Assembly (NCBI GenBank): GCA_018402455.1
Contig: JAGYIG010000022.1
Coordinates: 1 to 53,572, forward strand
Origin: Opitutaceae bacterium
GTDB taxonomy: Bacteria > Verrucomicrobiota > Verrucomicrobiia > Opitutales > Opitutaceae
Length of the DNA stretch: 53,572 bases
Reading direction: 5' to 3'
Part shown: one piece after another, positions 42,363-50,726 of the stretch
Position numbering within the stretch: the first letter of the stretch is position 1
Layout of the letters: the number at the start of each line of letters is the position of its first letter
The notes under the pieces: generated by a model
Database searches by the model: none
Seen by the model: only the letters and a program-made list of their open reading frames with translations
What the model was told of the DNA's origin: nothing
Program-made: the position numbers and the translations under genes

Positions 42363-43265
42363 ATGCCAGCCACCATCAAAGTCCGGGTCCCGGGCAGCAC
42401 TTCGAATTGCGGCGCGGGATTTGATACCCTCGGATTGGGGCTGCAGCTTTACAACACGGTTACCCTGCACCTCACCCCGGACGGCGGGCCGCAACCGGTG
42501 AGTGATCAGGACGCCCGCGCGGCTGACATGGTCGCGCGGGTTTGCCAGGAGTTTGCCCTCACTGGACACCCACTGCCGGCCGGATTCACCTACTCAATCA
42601 CCGGCGAGGTGCCGGTATCCCGCGGCTTGGGATCCAGTGTCACCGTGTTGGCCGGGGTGTTGGCCGGCCTCAACGCCGCCGCCGGCAACCCGCTGAGTGC
42701 GGTGGATCAGGTCAGAATGCTGACCCGCCTGGAGGGGCACCCGGACAACGCCACCGCCGGCTTCTGGGGCGGGTTCTGTGTTTCGCGCTGCGGCGACAGT
42801 GCGGCGGACTACGTCGATGTCATCCGGGTCGAGGTTCCGGCTCACCTTAAATTTGTGGTGGTTTCACCGCGTATCGAGATCGCCACCACCGGCAGTCGGC
42901 AGGTGCTGCCTGCTCAGCTTTCCCACCGCGATGCGGTGCTGAGCGTGAATCGGGCGGCCTTTCTCACCGCAGCGTTTGCCACCGGCAGGTTTGATCAACT
43001 CCGCGGAGCTGCCGGCGATTTCTTGCATGAACCCTACCGGCTCCCCGGCATCCCCGGCGCCGCCGCGGCGGTGCCCGCCGGGATCGCCGCCGGGCCTGCC
43101 GGATGGCTCAGCGGCAGTGGATCGAGCGTGGTGTGTGGCGGACGCGGAGCCGGCCCCGGCAGTCGGGCAGGCGATGCTCCAGGCGTTTGCCCGCTGTCGG
43201 TGGTGAGGGCGAGTCTCCGCGTCCTGAGCGCGGATAATCAGGGCTTGGTGGTTTCCGTGGCTTAG
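42363..43265 (+). CDS. thrB: Homoserine kinase (GHMP family), C-terminal 25 residues out of frame
   Basis: ThrB phosphorylates homoserine in threonine synthesis. The N-terminus has VRVPGSTSNCGAGFDTLGLG. The ATP-binding GHMP loop is PVSRGLGSSVTVLAGVLAGL, and motif 3 is GWLSGSGSSVV. Between about 43130 and 43200 the reading frame is wrong: CVADAEPAPAVGQAMLQAFA is found in the +1 frame, after which RVLSADNQGLVVSVA resumes in the main frame to the TAG. Two indels of opposite sign explain this, so the 300-codon open frame hides a scrambled segment. The gene is otherwise complete. Confidence 0.85.
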   Translation: MPATIKVRVPGSTSNCGAGFDTLGLGLQLYNTVTLHLTPDGGPQPVSDQDARAADMVARVCQEFALTGHPLPAGFTYSITGEVPVSRGLGSSVTVLAGVLAGLNAAAGNPLSAVDQVRMLTRLEGHPDNATAGFWGGFCVSRCGDSAADYVDVIRVEVPAHLKFVVVSPRIEIATTGSRQVLPAQLSHRDAVLSVNRAAFLTAAFATGRFDQLRGAAGDFLHEPYRLPGIPGAAAAVPAGIAAGPAGWLSGSGSSVVCGGRGAGPGSRAGDAPGVCPLSVVRASLRVLSADNQGLVVSVA

Positions 43266-43319
43266 ACTCGCGGCTCATAAGGCCTCGGGTGATGCCGGGA
43301 GATACAATCGGCCAGCTCG

Positions 43320-43659
43320 TCAATTTTTGAACAGCTTGGCCAAAACCGCCTTCAACGGAGTCGAGGTCGGAGGTCCATGCGATCCAGCAGTTCTTTGTGC
43401 CCCCGTGATCAGGATGCAGGGGATCTTGGGCCGGATGAGGTTCAAGTGTTGAGAAAATTACCGCCATCCATACGCGGCGTATGAAATCGAAACGATGATC
43501 CCCACCGGCAGGTTCCGGAATCTCCTTCAACACCATCTCCGCACAGGTGTAGGTCTTGACCTGGCAGGTGAGCAATTCTCCAGGATGACTTCGATCAGAC
43601 TGAGGTAGGAGAAGCTCGTCATCGATTACCACCGCGAAGGATTGGGAAGCTGCGCTCAT
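43320..43659 (-). pseudogene. CheY-like single-domain response regulator, several frameshifts
   Basis: No single frame shows this gene, but three frames together do. The N-terminus SFAVVIDDE (start ATG 43659) holds the acidic pair. A stretch reading IIVS then DFHTPRMDGGNFLNT, after one inserted base, contains the phospho-acceptor Asp and the usual PRMDG. RPKIPCILITGA contains the conserved Thr, and the frame ends VLAKLFKN at the TGA at 43320. The sum is a receiver domain of about 115 residues. An output domain is absent, so it would act by protein contact. At least four indels are required, as in neighbouring genes; sequence error is likely. Confidence 0.6.
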
Positions 43660-43787
43660 CGTTATTTACAACAGATTTTGGCGGCAGTGGGCAGGTAAAA
43701 ACGGTGAGACTACGGAATTTGTTGCGGTAATTGTGCGCTGGCGGGCGACTTGACCTCTGGGCGGATTCACCCCACGTGATACCACCC

Positions 43788-44256
43788 ATGTTGCACGTAG
43801 TTTTATTTCAGCCGGAAGTCCTCAGAATACCGGAAATATCGGTCGTATGTGCGCCCTCACCGCGAGCCGCCATCTGATTCATCCATTGGGGTTTGAGATC
43901 ACCGATAAAAACCTCCGCCGGGCGGGGATGGATTACTGGCACTCGCTCGACGTGCATCACCACGCGGATTGGGCCGCGTTTCGGCGCGCAGTGCTATCCG
44001 GGCCCCGCCGGCTGTGGCTCCCTGACCACCCAAGCCACCCGGCTGTATTAGAGGAAGTTGATTACGCGGCTGATGACAGGCTGGTCTTCGGCAACGAGGG
44101 CACGGGGCCCCGGAATGGCTGCACACGCGGACATCGGGGCCGCGCAGCGCTGACATCACCATTCCGCAGCGCAACCCGGCGTTGCCGGTCCCTCAACCTC
44201 AGCACGGCGCAGGCATCGCGACCTACGAGGCAGTGCGGCAGCTTTGGCCGAACTAA
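43788..44256 (+). pseudogene. trmL: tRNA (cytidine/uridine-2'-O-)-methyltransferase TrmL, several frameshifts
   Basis: TrmL, a SPOUT methyltransferase, modifies the wobble base of tRNA-Leu. From ATG 43788 the frames join as [105 protein letters not shown] and [12 protein letters not shown], ending at the TAA at 44254-44256. All TrmL motifs including the knot region ([21 protein letters not shown]) are kept, but four or more one-base indels break the frame. It ends convergently with the ATPase gene, the two stops overlapping. Sequence error is the simplest cause. Confidence 0.75.
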
Positions 44257-45225
44257 ATCTCCGCCTTGCGAAGACAGGACACCTCCGGTCCCGAAACGAT
44301 TCCAACTGGGGCACCGTGGCAGGCCGCGGTGGCGTGGGGACAACGCGGATGAAGGCGCAGCCGGCGGGCGGATTGATGGGGAAGGAGGGTCGCCCGGTAA
44401 CACACCGGTGCCTACCGTTGGCGCTCCTGATCAGGATTGTATTAGAATCTGACCAACGCCCGGGTGTAAGGATGAATCGGATTCTCGATGATCGCGGAGA
44501 GCTTCGCCCAACTCCACAATTTTCCCAAGATACATCACCGCCACCCGATCGAAATGTGTTTTCACCACGGCAAGATCGTGGGCGATGAAAATCAGACTGA
44601 GCCCCATCTTGCGCACCAATTCGGCCAGCGGGTTGAGGATCTGGGCCTGGATCAGAAACATCGAGCGCGGAGGCCGGTTCCTCGGCCAAGACCACCTTGG
44701 GTCGCAGCGCGAGCGCCCGGGCGATGGCAATGCGCCAGCGCTGCCCGCCGGAAAATTCATGCGGATACTTCTGCATGAAGCGGGAGGCCAACCCCACCGT
44801 CTCCATCAGTTCCGGCCACCTGTCGGGGCCACGTCTTTCGGACCGCAGATTTTATGCACCAATAACGGCTCCGCCAGCGTGGCAAAAACGGTCATGCGCG
44901 GGTTGAGCGACGCATAGGGATCCTGAAACACCATTTGCAGGTCGCGGCGTAAATCGAGGATCTGTCCCGTGGAGCTCGTGGTCAGGTTGCGGCCCTCCAG
45001 AATGACGTTGCCGCTCGTGGTGGGAACGAGCTGCATGATGGCGCGCGCGAGGGTCGATTTGCCGCAACCGGATTCCCCGACCAAGCCCAGCACCTCCCCT
45101 TGTTTCACCTTCAGGTTCACTCCGTCCACCGCCTTGACGGTGCCGACCGTGCGCCGCAGCAGCACTCCCTTCGTGATGGGAAAGTGGGTTCGCAGATCCT
45201 GGAGTTCGAGAATGGTTTCGGACAT
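44253..45225 (-). pseudogene. Oligopeptide/dipeptide ABC transporter ATP-binding protein (OppF/DppF type), many frameshifts
   Basis: From ATG 45225 the first 130 codons are intact, with Walker A GESGCGKSTLARAI and the Q-loop MVFQDPYASLNPRMTV. The rest is spread over all three frames: [20 protein letters not shown] and [32 protein letters not shown], then [20 protein letters not shown] and [20 protein letters not shown], then [15 protein letters not shown], then [20 protein letters not shown], ending at the TAG at 44253-44255. The C-terminal CxFxPRC oligo_HPY tail shows the gene was full length (about 324 residues). Roughly six indels are needed. It follows the partner ATPase by 3 bp and would power peptide uptake with it. 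Confidence 0.75.
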
Positions 45226-45228
45226 GGT

Positions 45229-46206
45229 TCAGAGTTCTCCCGCTTGGACGCGCAGGCAGGCCTGCTGGTGACCCGCGGAAATCGAGGTGAGCTCCGGACG
45301 GGGGTCGCGGCGACAAAGATCCGTGGCGAACTCACACCGTGGGGCAAAACTGCATCCGGGCAGCGGCTTCGATAAATCGGGCGGCAGGCCTTGAATGGTG
45401 TAGAGCTCCGCGCCTTTGGGCTGCATCGCGGGAATCGATTTCTGCAGGGCCTGAGTGTAGGGGTGCTTGGGTTCGTAGAAAAGCGTACGGGTGTCCGCCG
45501 TCTCCACGATGCGCCCCGCATACATCACCTGCACCCGGTCACACAACCCGGAGACAACCCCCAGATCGTGGGTGATGAAGATCACCCCCATCCCGATCTC
45601 CGCCTGCATCTTTTGGATGAGCTCCAAAATCTGCGCCTGCACCGTCACGTCGAGCGCCGTGGTCGGCTCATCGGCAATGAGCAGTTCCGGTTTGGTGATC
45701 AGCGCCATCGCAATCATCACCCGCTGCCGCATCCCGCCCGAAAACTCGTGCGGATAATAGTGAATCCGACTGGCCGCATCGTTGATGCCCACCGCGTCCA
45801 GCATCGCCAAGGCCTGCTGCAACGCCTCGGTTTTGCTGATCTCGTCATGGATCATCAGCGGCTCGATGAGTTGATCGCTGATCCTCATGTAGGGATTCAG
45901 GGAGGTCATCGGATCCTGAAAGATCATGCTGATGCGCTTCCCGCGAATGGACCGGGCCTGCGCCGGGGTGCAGTTGAGCAGATCCACGCCGTCAAACAGG
46001 GCGCGGCCACTTTCGATGCGTCCCGGGGGTTGGGGGATGAGACCCATTAGCGAATAACCGGTGACCGATTTACCCGAGCCCGACTCGCCCACGATGCCGA
46101 GGGTCTCACCGCGATCGAGTTCGAAGCTGACGCCATCGACCGCGCGGTAGACGCCGTTGCGAGTGTGAAAGTAGGTGCGGAGGTCCTGAACCGAAAGAAG
46201 CGACAT
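45229..46206 (-). CDS. Oligopeptide/dipeptide ABC transporter ATP-binding protein (OppD/DppD type)
   Basis: The 325-residue ATPase starts MSLLSVQDLRTYFHTRNGVY and has Walker A GESGSGKSVTGYSL, the Q loop MIFQDPMTSLNPYMR, signature HEFSGGMRQRVMIAMAL, Walker B LLIADEPTTALDVT and the oligo_HPY tail HPYTQALQKS...PGCSFAPRCEFATDLC, whose cysteines bind an iron-sulfur cluster in relatives. The ATG at 46206 is chosen; the longer frame runs through repeats. No permease or binding-protein genes are in the window, so they must be elsewhere. Confidence 0.92.
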   Translation of the reverse strand: MSLLSVQDLRTYFHTRNGVYRAVDGVSFELDRGETLGIVGESGSGKSVTGYSLMGLIPQPPGRIESGRALFDGVDLLNCTPAQARSIRGKRISMIFQDPMTSLNPYMRISDQLIEPLMIHDEISKTEALQQALAMLDAVGINDAASRIHYYPHEFSGGMRQRVMIAMALITKPELLIADEPTTALDVTVQAQILELIQKMQAEIGMGVIFITHDLGVVSGLCDRVQVMYAGRIVETADTRTLFYEPKHPYTQALQKSIPAMQPKGAELYTIQGLPPDLSKPLPGCSFAPRCEFATDLCRRDPRPELTSISAGHQQACLRVQAGEL

Positions 46207-46318
46207 GCCAAGGTGGGTGCGGTGTGGTTTGTGGTAACGAGATACCCGCAATGCCGACACCGGGGCAAGCGGAGAGTGGAGCCCAACCCGATCCTTCCCC
46301 TCGGGTGTCGCTTCCCGC

Positions 46319-46417
46319 GGCGCTTGACGCCTGGAACCCGCAGAGGCGGACGGCGGAGTGGTGTAGGGGCGGCGCAGGACCAGCGGAGTGGTGTAGGGGC
46401 GGCGCTTGACGCCGCCC
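46319..46417. repeat. GC-rich direct repeats and hairpins upstream of the ABC ATPase gene
   Basis: A 23-bp sequence beginning GCGGAGTGGTGTAGGGGCGG occurs at 46353-46375 and 46383-46405 (30-bp period). A perfect 8-bp hairpin GGGCGGCG-CTTGA-CGCCGCCC is at 46397-46417, and a related GGCG-CTTGA-CGCC at 46319-46331. The tract lies between the LpxL-type gene stop and the ATPase start and holds no gene. It may be a dispersed intergenic repeat or a terminator. Confidence 0.6.
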
Positions 46418-46441
46418 GCCGCGGCGGAGTAGGCGGAGCGG

Positions 46442-47353
46442 CTAGGCGTAGACGTCCGGCAGATCGCCTCCCCGCCGTTTAAAACGTTTGTGCACCCAAA
46501 AATACTGCTCGGGGTGCCGGCGAACCTGCGCCTCGATGAACGCGTTGACCCGTCGCGCATCCGCCGTGTGGTCACCGGAGGGAAAATTCTCCCACGCCGG
46601 AAAGGCCTCCAACACATACCGCCCGTCGGGCTCGCGGTGAGCATAGTAGGGCACCACGCGACAGCCACTCATTTTGGCAATCCGACTGGTCGCCACATTG
46701 GTCACCGCCGGCTCACCAAAGAAAGGCAGGATCTCCGACATCTTGGTCCGTTTGCCCTGATCCGGTGCATACCAGACCAAATTGCCGTCCCGCAGGGCCC
46801 GCACCAATCCCCGCAGATCTTCGAAGGGGATGGCGTGACGCAGGTGGTGTTCGCGGGACCGCCGCATGATCTCGGCGACCACGGGGTTGTTGGGGGCACG
46901 GTAGAGGGCGCAGAATTCGAACTGCTCATTGATGATCCGGGCCCCCAACTCGAGCAACGTCACGTGCGCCGTCAGCACCAGCGCGCCTTGCTCACTTTGG
47001 GCCGCGGCTTCGAAGTGTTCCCGACCCCGGATCTCGTGAGGCGGCAGGCGCCGGGCGGGCGACCACCAGGCCGCAATGGTCTCGAACAGGCCCAAAGCAA
47101 GCGACCGAAAGTGCGCCCGCGCGAGCCGGCGGACCTGCGGTTCACTCAGCTCCGGGAAAGCCAGTCGCAGATTGATCAGGACGACTCGCCGCCGCACCGG
47201 AATCACGTAGTAAATCGCTTGTCCCAGCACCGCCGCCAGCAGCCGTTTCAAGGTCCACGGGAGAAAATTCAGCATATAAAACACCCCCATCCCGATCCAG
47301 GTGAACCAGTGGAACGGGTGGGAGGAAGCTCGGTGGCGGCGGCGTTTACTCAC
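46442..47353 (-). CDS. LpxL/HtrB-type lipid A acyltransferase
   Basis: This 303-residue inner-membrane-bound enzyme should add a secondary acyl chain to Kdo-lipid A precursor. An N-terminal hydrophobic segment (WIGMGVFYMLNFLPWTLKRL) anchors it. The catalytic H-x4-E motif is in TAHVTLLELGARI, and the substrate loops include NLVWYAPDQGKRTKM and VVPYYAHREPDGRY. The start is a GTG at 47353, 12 bp after the sulfotransferase stop. It indicates that the organism makes lipid A to which the glycan of this window could be joined. Confidence 0.88.
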   Translation of the reverse strand: MSKRRRHRASSHPFHWFTWIGMGVFYMLNFLPWTLKRLLAAVLGQAIYYVIPVRRRVVLINLRLAFPELSEPQVRRLARAHFRSLALGLFETIAAWWSPARRLPPHEIRGREHFEAAAQSEQGALVLTAHVTLLELGARIINEQFEFCALYRAPNNPVVAEIMRRSREHHLRHAIPFEDLRGLVRALRDGNLVWYAPDQGKRTKMSEILPFFGEPAVTNVATSRIAKMSGCRVVPYYAHREPDGRYVLEAFPAWENFPSGDHTADARRVNAFIEAQVRRHPEQYFWVHKRFKRRGGDLPDVYA

Positions 47354-47365
47354 GGGTCGTCAAAA

Positions 47366-48178
47366 TTAGAGGCCGGTCCAAGAGTCCCGCGCGTAGCCAA
47401 AACGCGAGAAATCTTCGGCGTAAATCGCGTACACCGCATCGGCCAGCTCCGCGGTGTAGGTGCCGGCCGGCGGCCGGCCGCTGGCGTTGGTGGGCCGGGA
47501 GAGTCGCGCGCGCGCCCACGCCTCGTCAATGCCGACCCGGGTCAGGATCTCCACCATGCCATCGACGAACTCGTGCTCCATTTGGTAGACCCGCCGGTAG
47601 GGGAGGTGACGGGCGATCAGCACGGAGGTCTGTGTATCCCAATGTTGGTTACGCCGACCCTCGGGCTGCGACGCGATGTAGCGGACCAGGGTGGCAAAGG
47701 GCAACGGCGCCGTGGCGTCGGCCCCGGGTAAACCCTCCGCAGCCGCCCAGCGACGCAGGCGCGGGACGAGCCGACGCATGCTGCGGGAGTAGGCGGGAGC
47801 GTGGAAACCTTTGACGAGTTTGTCATTCCACGCGGAAAGCACCCGGGCGTAGGGGTTACGAACAAAGCAGCGAAAATCGAACTCCGCCGCGTGGTTCAAG
47901 ACGTGGAGGGTGTCCCGCAGCGACGCGGTGGTGAAGCGCCGCACCCGGTTGAGGGGCCACCAGGGCCCGAGCTGAGGCCGCGCCCCGACGTGGCACAATC
48001 CGTCGACCAGAATGCGCCGGAAGGCGGTGGACCCCACCTTGGGATTAAGCACCACCCCGAGCCCCAGATCCCGCCGCAGGTAGCACTTGTAGGGACTGAA
48101 GTGGGGTTGACGTAACAACTGCCAAGCCGAAAGGGGCGTGGGGGGGGATGCGGAGGGCAGGGAAGCGGGATCGGCCAA
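47366..48178 (-). CDS. Sulfotransferase family 2 protein
   Basis: The 270-residue protein has the 5'-phosphosulfate loop VVLNPKVGSTAFRRIL and the 3'-phosphate motif FRCFVRNPYARVLSAWNDKL of carbohydrate sulfotransferases that use PAPS. Bacterial members sulfate lipids, glycans or small molecules. No signal peptide is present, so action is cytosolic or membrane-peripheral. The open frame begins with a TTG at 48178; no upstream ATG exists before a stop. It precedes the LpxL-type gene by 12 bp, so a shared lipid or glycan substrate is conceivable. Confidence 0.82.
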   Translation of the reverse strand: MADPASLPSASPPTPLSAWQLLRQPHFSPYKCYLRRDLGLGVVLNPKVGSTAFRRILVDGLCHVGARPQLGPWWPLNRVRRFTTASLRDTLHVLNHAAEFDFRCFVRNPYARVLSAWNDKLVKGFHAPAYSRSMRRLVPRLRRWAAAEGLPGADATAPLPFATLVRYIASQPEGRRNQHWDTQTSVLIARHLPYRRVYQMEHEFVDGMVEILTRVGIDEAWARARLSRPTNASGRPPAGTYTAELADAVYAIYAEDFSRFGYARDSWTGL

Positions 48179-48290
48179 GGCAGAGGGAAAGTCGGCGCGA
48201 GGTTGTAAATTTCAGTCCGCCAGGGCCAGCACGGATTCGGGTTGGCATGCGGTCGCCCCGTGCCTTTAGCTCTGCGGTTTTTCCACCGCC

Positions 48291-49562
48291 ATGCTCGACC
48301 CGAAACTCCTCCGCGAAGCGCCCGACCTGATTCGGGCCGCCATCGCCAAAAAACACCTCAACCTCGATTTGGACGCCGTCCAGGCTCTCGACGCCCGCTG
48401 GCGGAGCGAACTCGCCGAGGTGGAAGCCCTGCGCGCCCGCCAGAAATCGGTGAACGGTGAAATGGCTCAGCTGGCCAAGGGTTCACCCGAGTTCATGGCC
48501 AAGGTGGAGGAAATGAAATCCCTCAAGGGGGAGCTCAAGGGCCGCGAGGGTGAGCTCAAGGAAACCGAAACCGCCTGGCAGGAGGCCATGCTGTCGCTGC
48601 CGAACCTGCCCCATGAGAGTGTGCCTGAGGGCAAAACCGACGCGGACCACGTGATCGCCGCCACCCACGGCGAGGTCACCCACGTTTCGCCGACCGCTCA
48701 GCCGCACTGGGAAATCGAGGGCTTCGAGCAGTTGTTCGATTTTGCCCGCGGCGCCAAGGTCACCGGCGCCGGGTTCCCTTATTACATCGGAGACGGTGCC
48801 AGATTGGTCCGCGCGCTGGTCCACTTCTTTTTGGATGAAGCCGGCCGGGCGGGCTACACCGAGGTGAACCCCCCGATCTTCGTCAACGCCGCCAGCGCCA
48901 CCGCCACCGGCCAGCTCCCCGACAAGGAGGGGCAGATGTATGAAACGGTGATCGATCAACTCTACGCCGTGCCCACCGCCGAGGTGCCGCTGACCAATTT
49001 CTACCGTGATGAAATCCTCCCGGAGGAGGACCTGCCCGTGTGCCGGTGCGCGTACACCCCTTGTTTTCGACGCGAAGCCGGTTCCTATGGCAAAGACGTG
49101 CGCGGACTCAATCGCCTGCACCAATTCGACAAGGTGGAGTTGCTCAAATGGGTCCACCCCAGCCAAAGCTACGCCGAACTCGAAGCCCTCCGCGGCGACG
49201 CGGAACGTTTGTTGCAGAAACTGGAGCTGCCCTACCGGGTGCTGCTCATGTGCGGCGGTGACCTGGGCTTTGCACAGGCCAAAAAGTATGACCTCGAGGT
49301 CTGGTCCGGCGGGCAGCAACGCTGGCTCGAGGTCTCCAGTTGCTCCAATTTTGAGGCCTTCCAAGCGCGGCGGGCACGCATCCGTTTCCGGAACTCCGAG
49401 GGCAAACCGGAACTCGTCCATACCCTGAACGGGTCTGGCCTGGCCGTGCCGCGGGTGCTGGCCGCCTTGCTGGAAAATAACCTGCAAGCCGATGGTTCCG
49501 TCACCTTGCCGGCCGCCCTCGTGCCTTATTTTGGCGCCGAATCGCTGCGCTTCCCCCGCTAG
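48291..49562 (+). CDS. serS: Seryl-tRNA synthetase
   Basis: SerS charges tRNA-Ser. The 423-residue protein has the N-terminal antiparallel coiled-coil arm (about residues 25-100: LDARWRSELAEVEALRARQK onward). The class II catalytic core follows with motif 2 CFRREAGSYGKDVRGLNRLH and motif 3 NGSGLAVPRVLAALLENN. Length is normal for the family. It is divergent from the sulfotransferase across 112 bp and 20 bp upstream of tilS. Confidence 0.95.
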   Translation: MLDPKLLREAPDLIRAAIAKKHLNLDLDAVQALDARWRSELAEVEALRARQKSVNGEMAQLAKGSPEFMAKVEEMKSLKGELKGREGELKETETAWQEAMLSLPNLPHESVPEGKTDADHVIAATHGEVTHVSPTAQPHWEIEGFEQLFDFARGAKVTGAGFPYYIGDGARLVRALVHFFLDEAGRAGYTEVNPPIFVNAASATATGQLPDKEGQMYETVIDQLYAVPTAEVPLTNFYRDEILPEEDLPVCRCAYTPCFRREAGSYGKDVRGLNRLHQFDKVELLKWVHPSQSYAELEALRGDAERLLQKLELPYRVLLMCGGDLGFAQAKKYDLEVWSGGQQRWLEVSSCSNFEAFQARRARIRFRNSEGKPELVHTLNGSGLAVPRVLAALLENNLQADGSVTLPAALVPYFGAESLRFPR

Positions 49563-49582
49563 GATAAACTGCCCCGCGTCCC

Positions 49583-50628
49583 ATGAAGTCGCGCCCAAAT
49601 CGTTGGCAGCAGGTGGCGCACCAGCTCGCGGTGGCCATTCCCCGGGCGGACTTGGATCCCGCGGTCGTCGCCCAAGCCGATCAGGCCGGGCGCCGCCGCT
49701 GGATCGTGATGGTATCGGGCGGCGCCGATTCCGTGGCCCTCCTGTTGCTCCTCTGGGCCCACTGGCCCCAACAGCGGGATCGGCTGGTGGTGGCACATTT
49801 CGACCACGGTCTGCGGGGCCGTGCCTCGCGGGCGGACGCTCGGTTCTGCGCCCGGTTGGCCGCGGCGCTGGGCGTCGACCATCTTGAACGGTTCCTCTGT
49901 CCAAGGGGCATGGCGGACGCCCGTCCACCGATGTCACCCAGGAGGCCCAGGCCCGCGCCGCCCGGCAAGCCTTCGTCGAAACCGTGCGCCGCCACCATCG
50001 GGCCCACTGGATCTGGACCGGGCACCAGGCGGATGATGTGGCCGAAACCCTGTTGATGCGGTTGGCGCGGGGCAGTGGCACCGCCGGCCTGGCGGCGCCG
50101 CGGGCCGTTCAGATCGGTCGGGTAAAAACGCACCGGCGCCTGCGACCGCTGCTCGGCTTGCGGGCCGCTCACCTACGCACCGCCTTGGCCGCCGCCGGGG
50201 GGCGCTGGCGCGAGGACTCCACCAATCAAGCGGGACGTTTTCTGCGCAACCGTATCCGGCTCGAGGTGATTCCCGGCTGGGAAGCCGCGGCACGCCGTGA
50301 CGCGGTGGCCGGAGCGGGATTGAGTCGCGCCCGGCTCGAGGAGGACGACGCCGCGCTCAATCAATGGCTGGCGGAGATCAACCCGTTTGATGCCCAGGGG
50401 CGATTGAGCCTGCAGGCCCTGCAAGGGAAACCCACCGCCTTGTGGCGCCGGGCCCTGCACCGGTGGCTGGCGGCTCAACCGGATCGCGGCGATTTGGCCC
50501 GCCCCGGTTTCGAAACCCTGCTCCAATTGGCGCTGACGGGGAAGACGAGCCGGTTCAGTTTGGGCAAGTCTGGATTCGTGCGCATCCGCCGGGGCTGGCT
50601 TTTTTTTGAGCAACCTTTTGCAGATTAG
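49583..50628 (+). CDS. tilS: tRNA(Ile)-lysidine synthase, one frameshift
   Basis: TilS converts cytidine 34 of tRNA-Ile(CAT) to lysidine and is normally essential. The PP-loop motif SGGADSVALLLL and AHFDHGLRGRASRADARF lie in the first frame (49583-~49900). After about GVDHLERF the frame becomes wrong, and VTQEAQARAARQAFVETVRR then HWIWTGHQADDVAETLLMRL continue one frame over to the TAG at 50628. One base gained or lost near 49895-49935 explains it. The C-terminal part includes REDSTNQAGRFLRNRIRLEV and a normal tail. Because tilS is essential in most bacteria, sequence error is likely. Total length would be about 348 residues. Confidence 0.85.
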
Positions 50629-50726
50629 GAGGTAGTGATGGAATGGAGCCCTTCACTCCAGCCGTGGTGCCTCGATTGACTTCTCCACGGGGAACCTTCA
50701 CGTTGATTCTTTAGTCCTAAAATTTA

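Noticed and set aside
43108..43659. A 183-residue hypothetical protein in one frame
   Set aside because: Only its first residues are in the true frame; the receiver-domain motifs lie in other frames and the tail is antisense to thrB.
48483..50081. A 532-residue minus-strand frame opposite serS and tilS
   Set aside because: Shadow of high-GC coding sequence; no domain or plausible N-terminus, while serS and tilS are clear.
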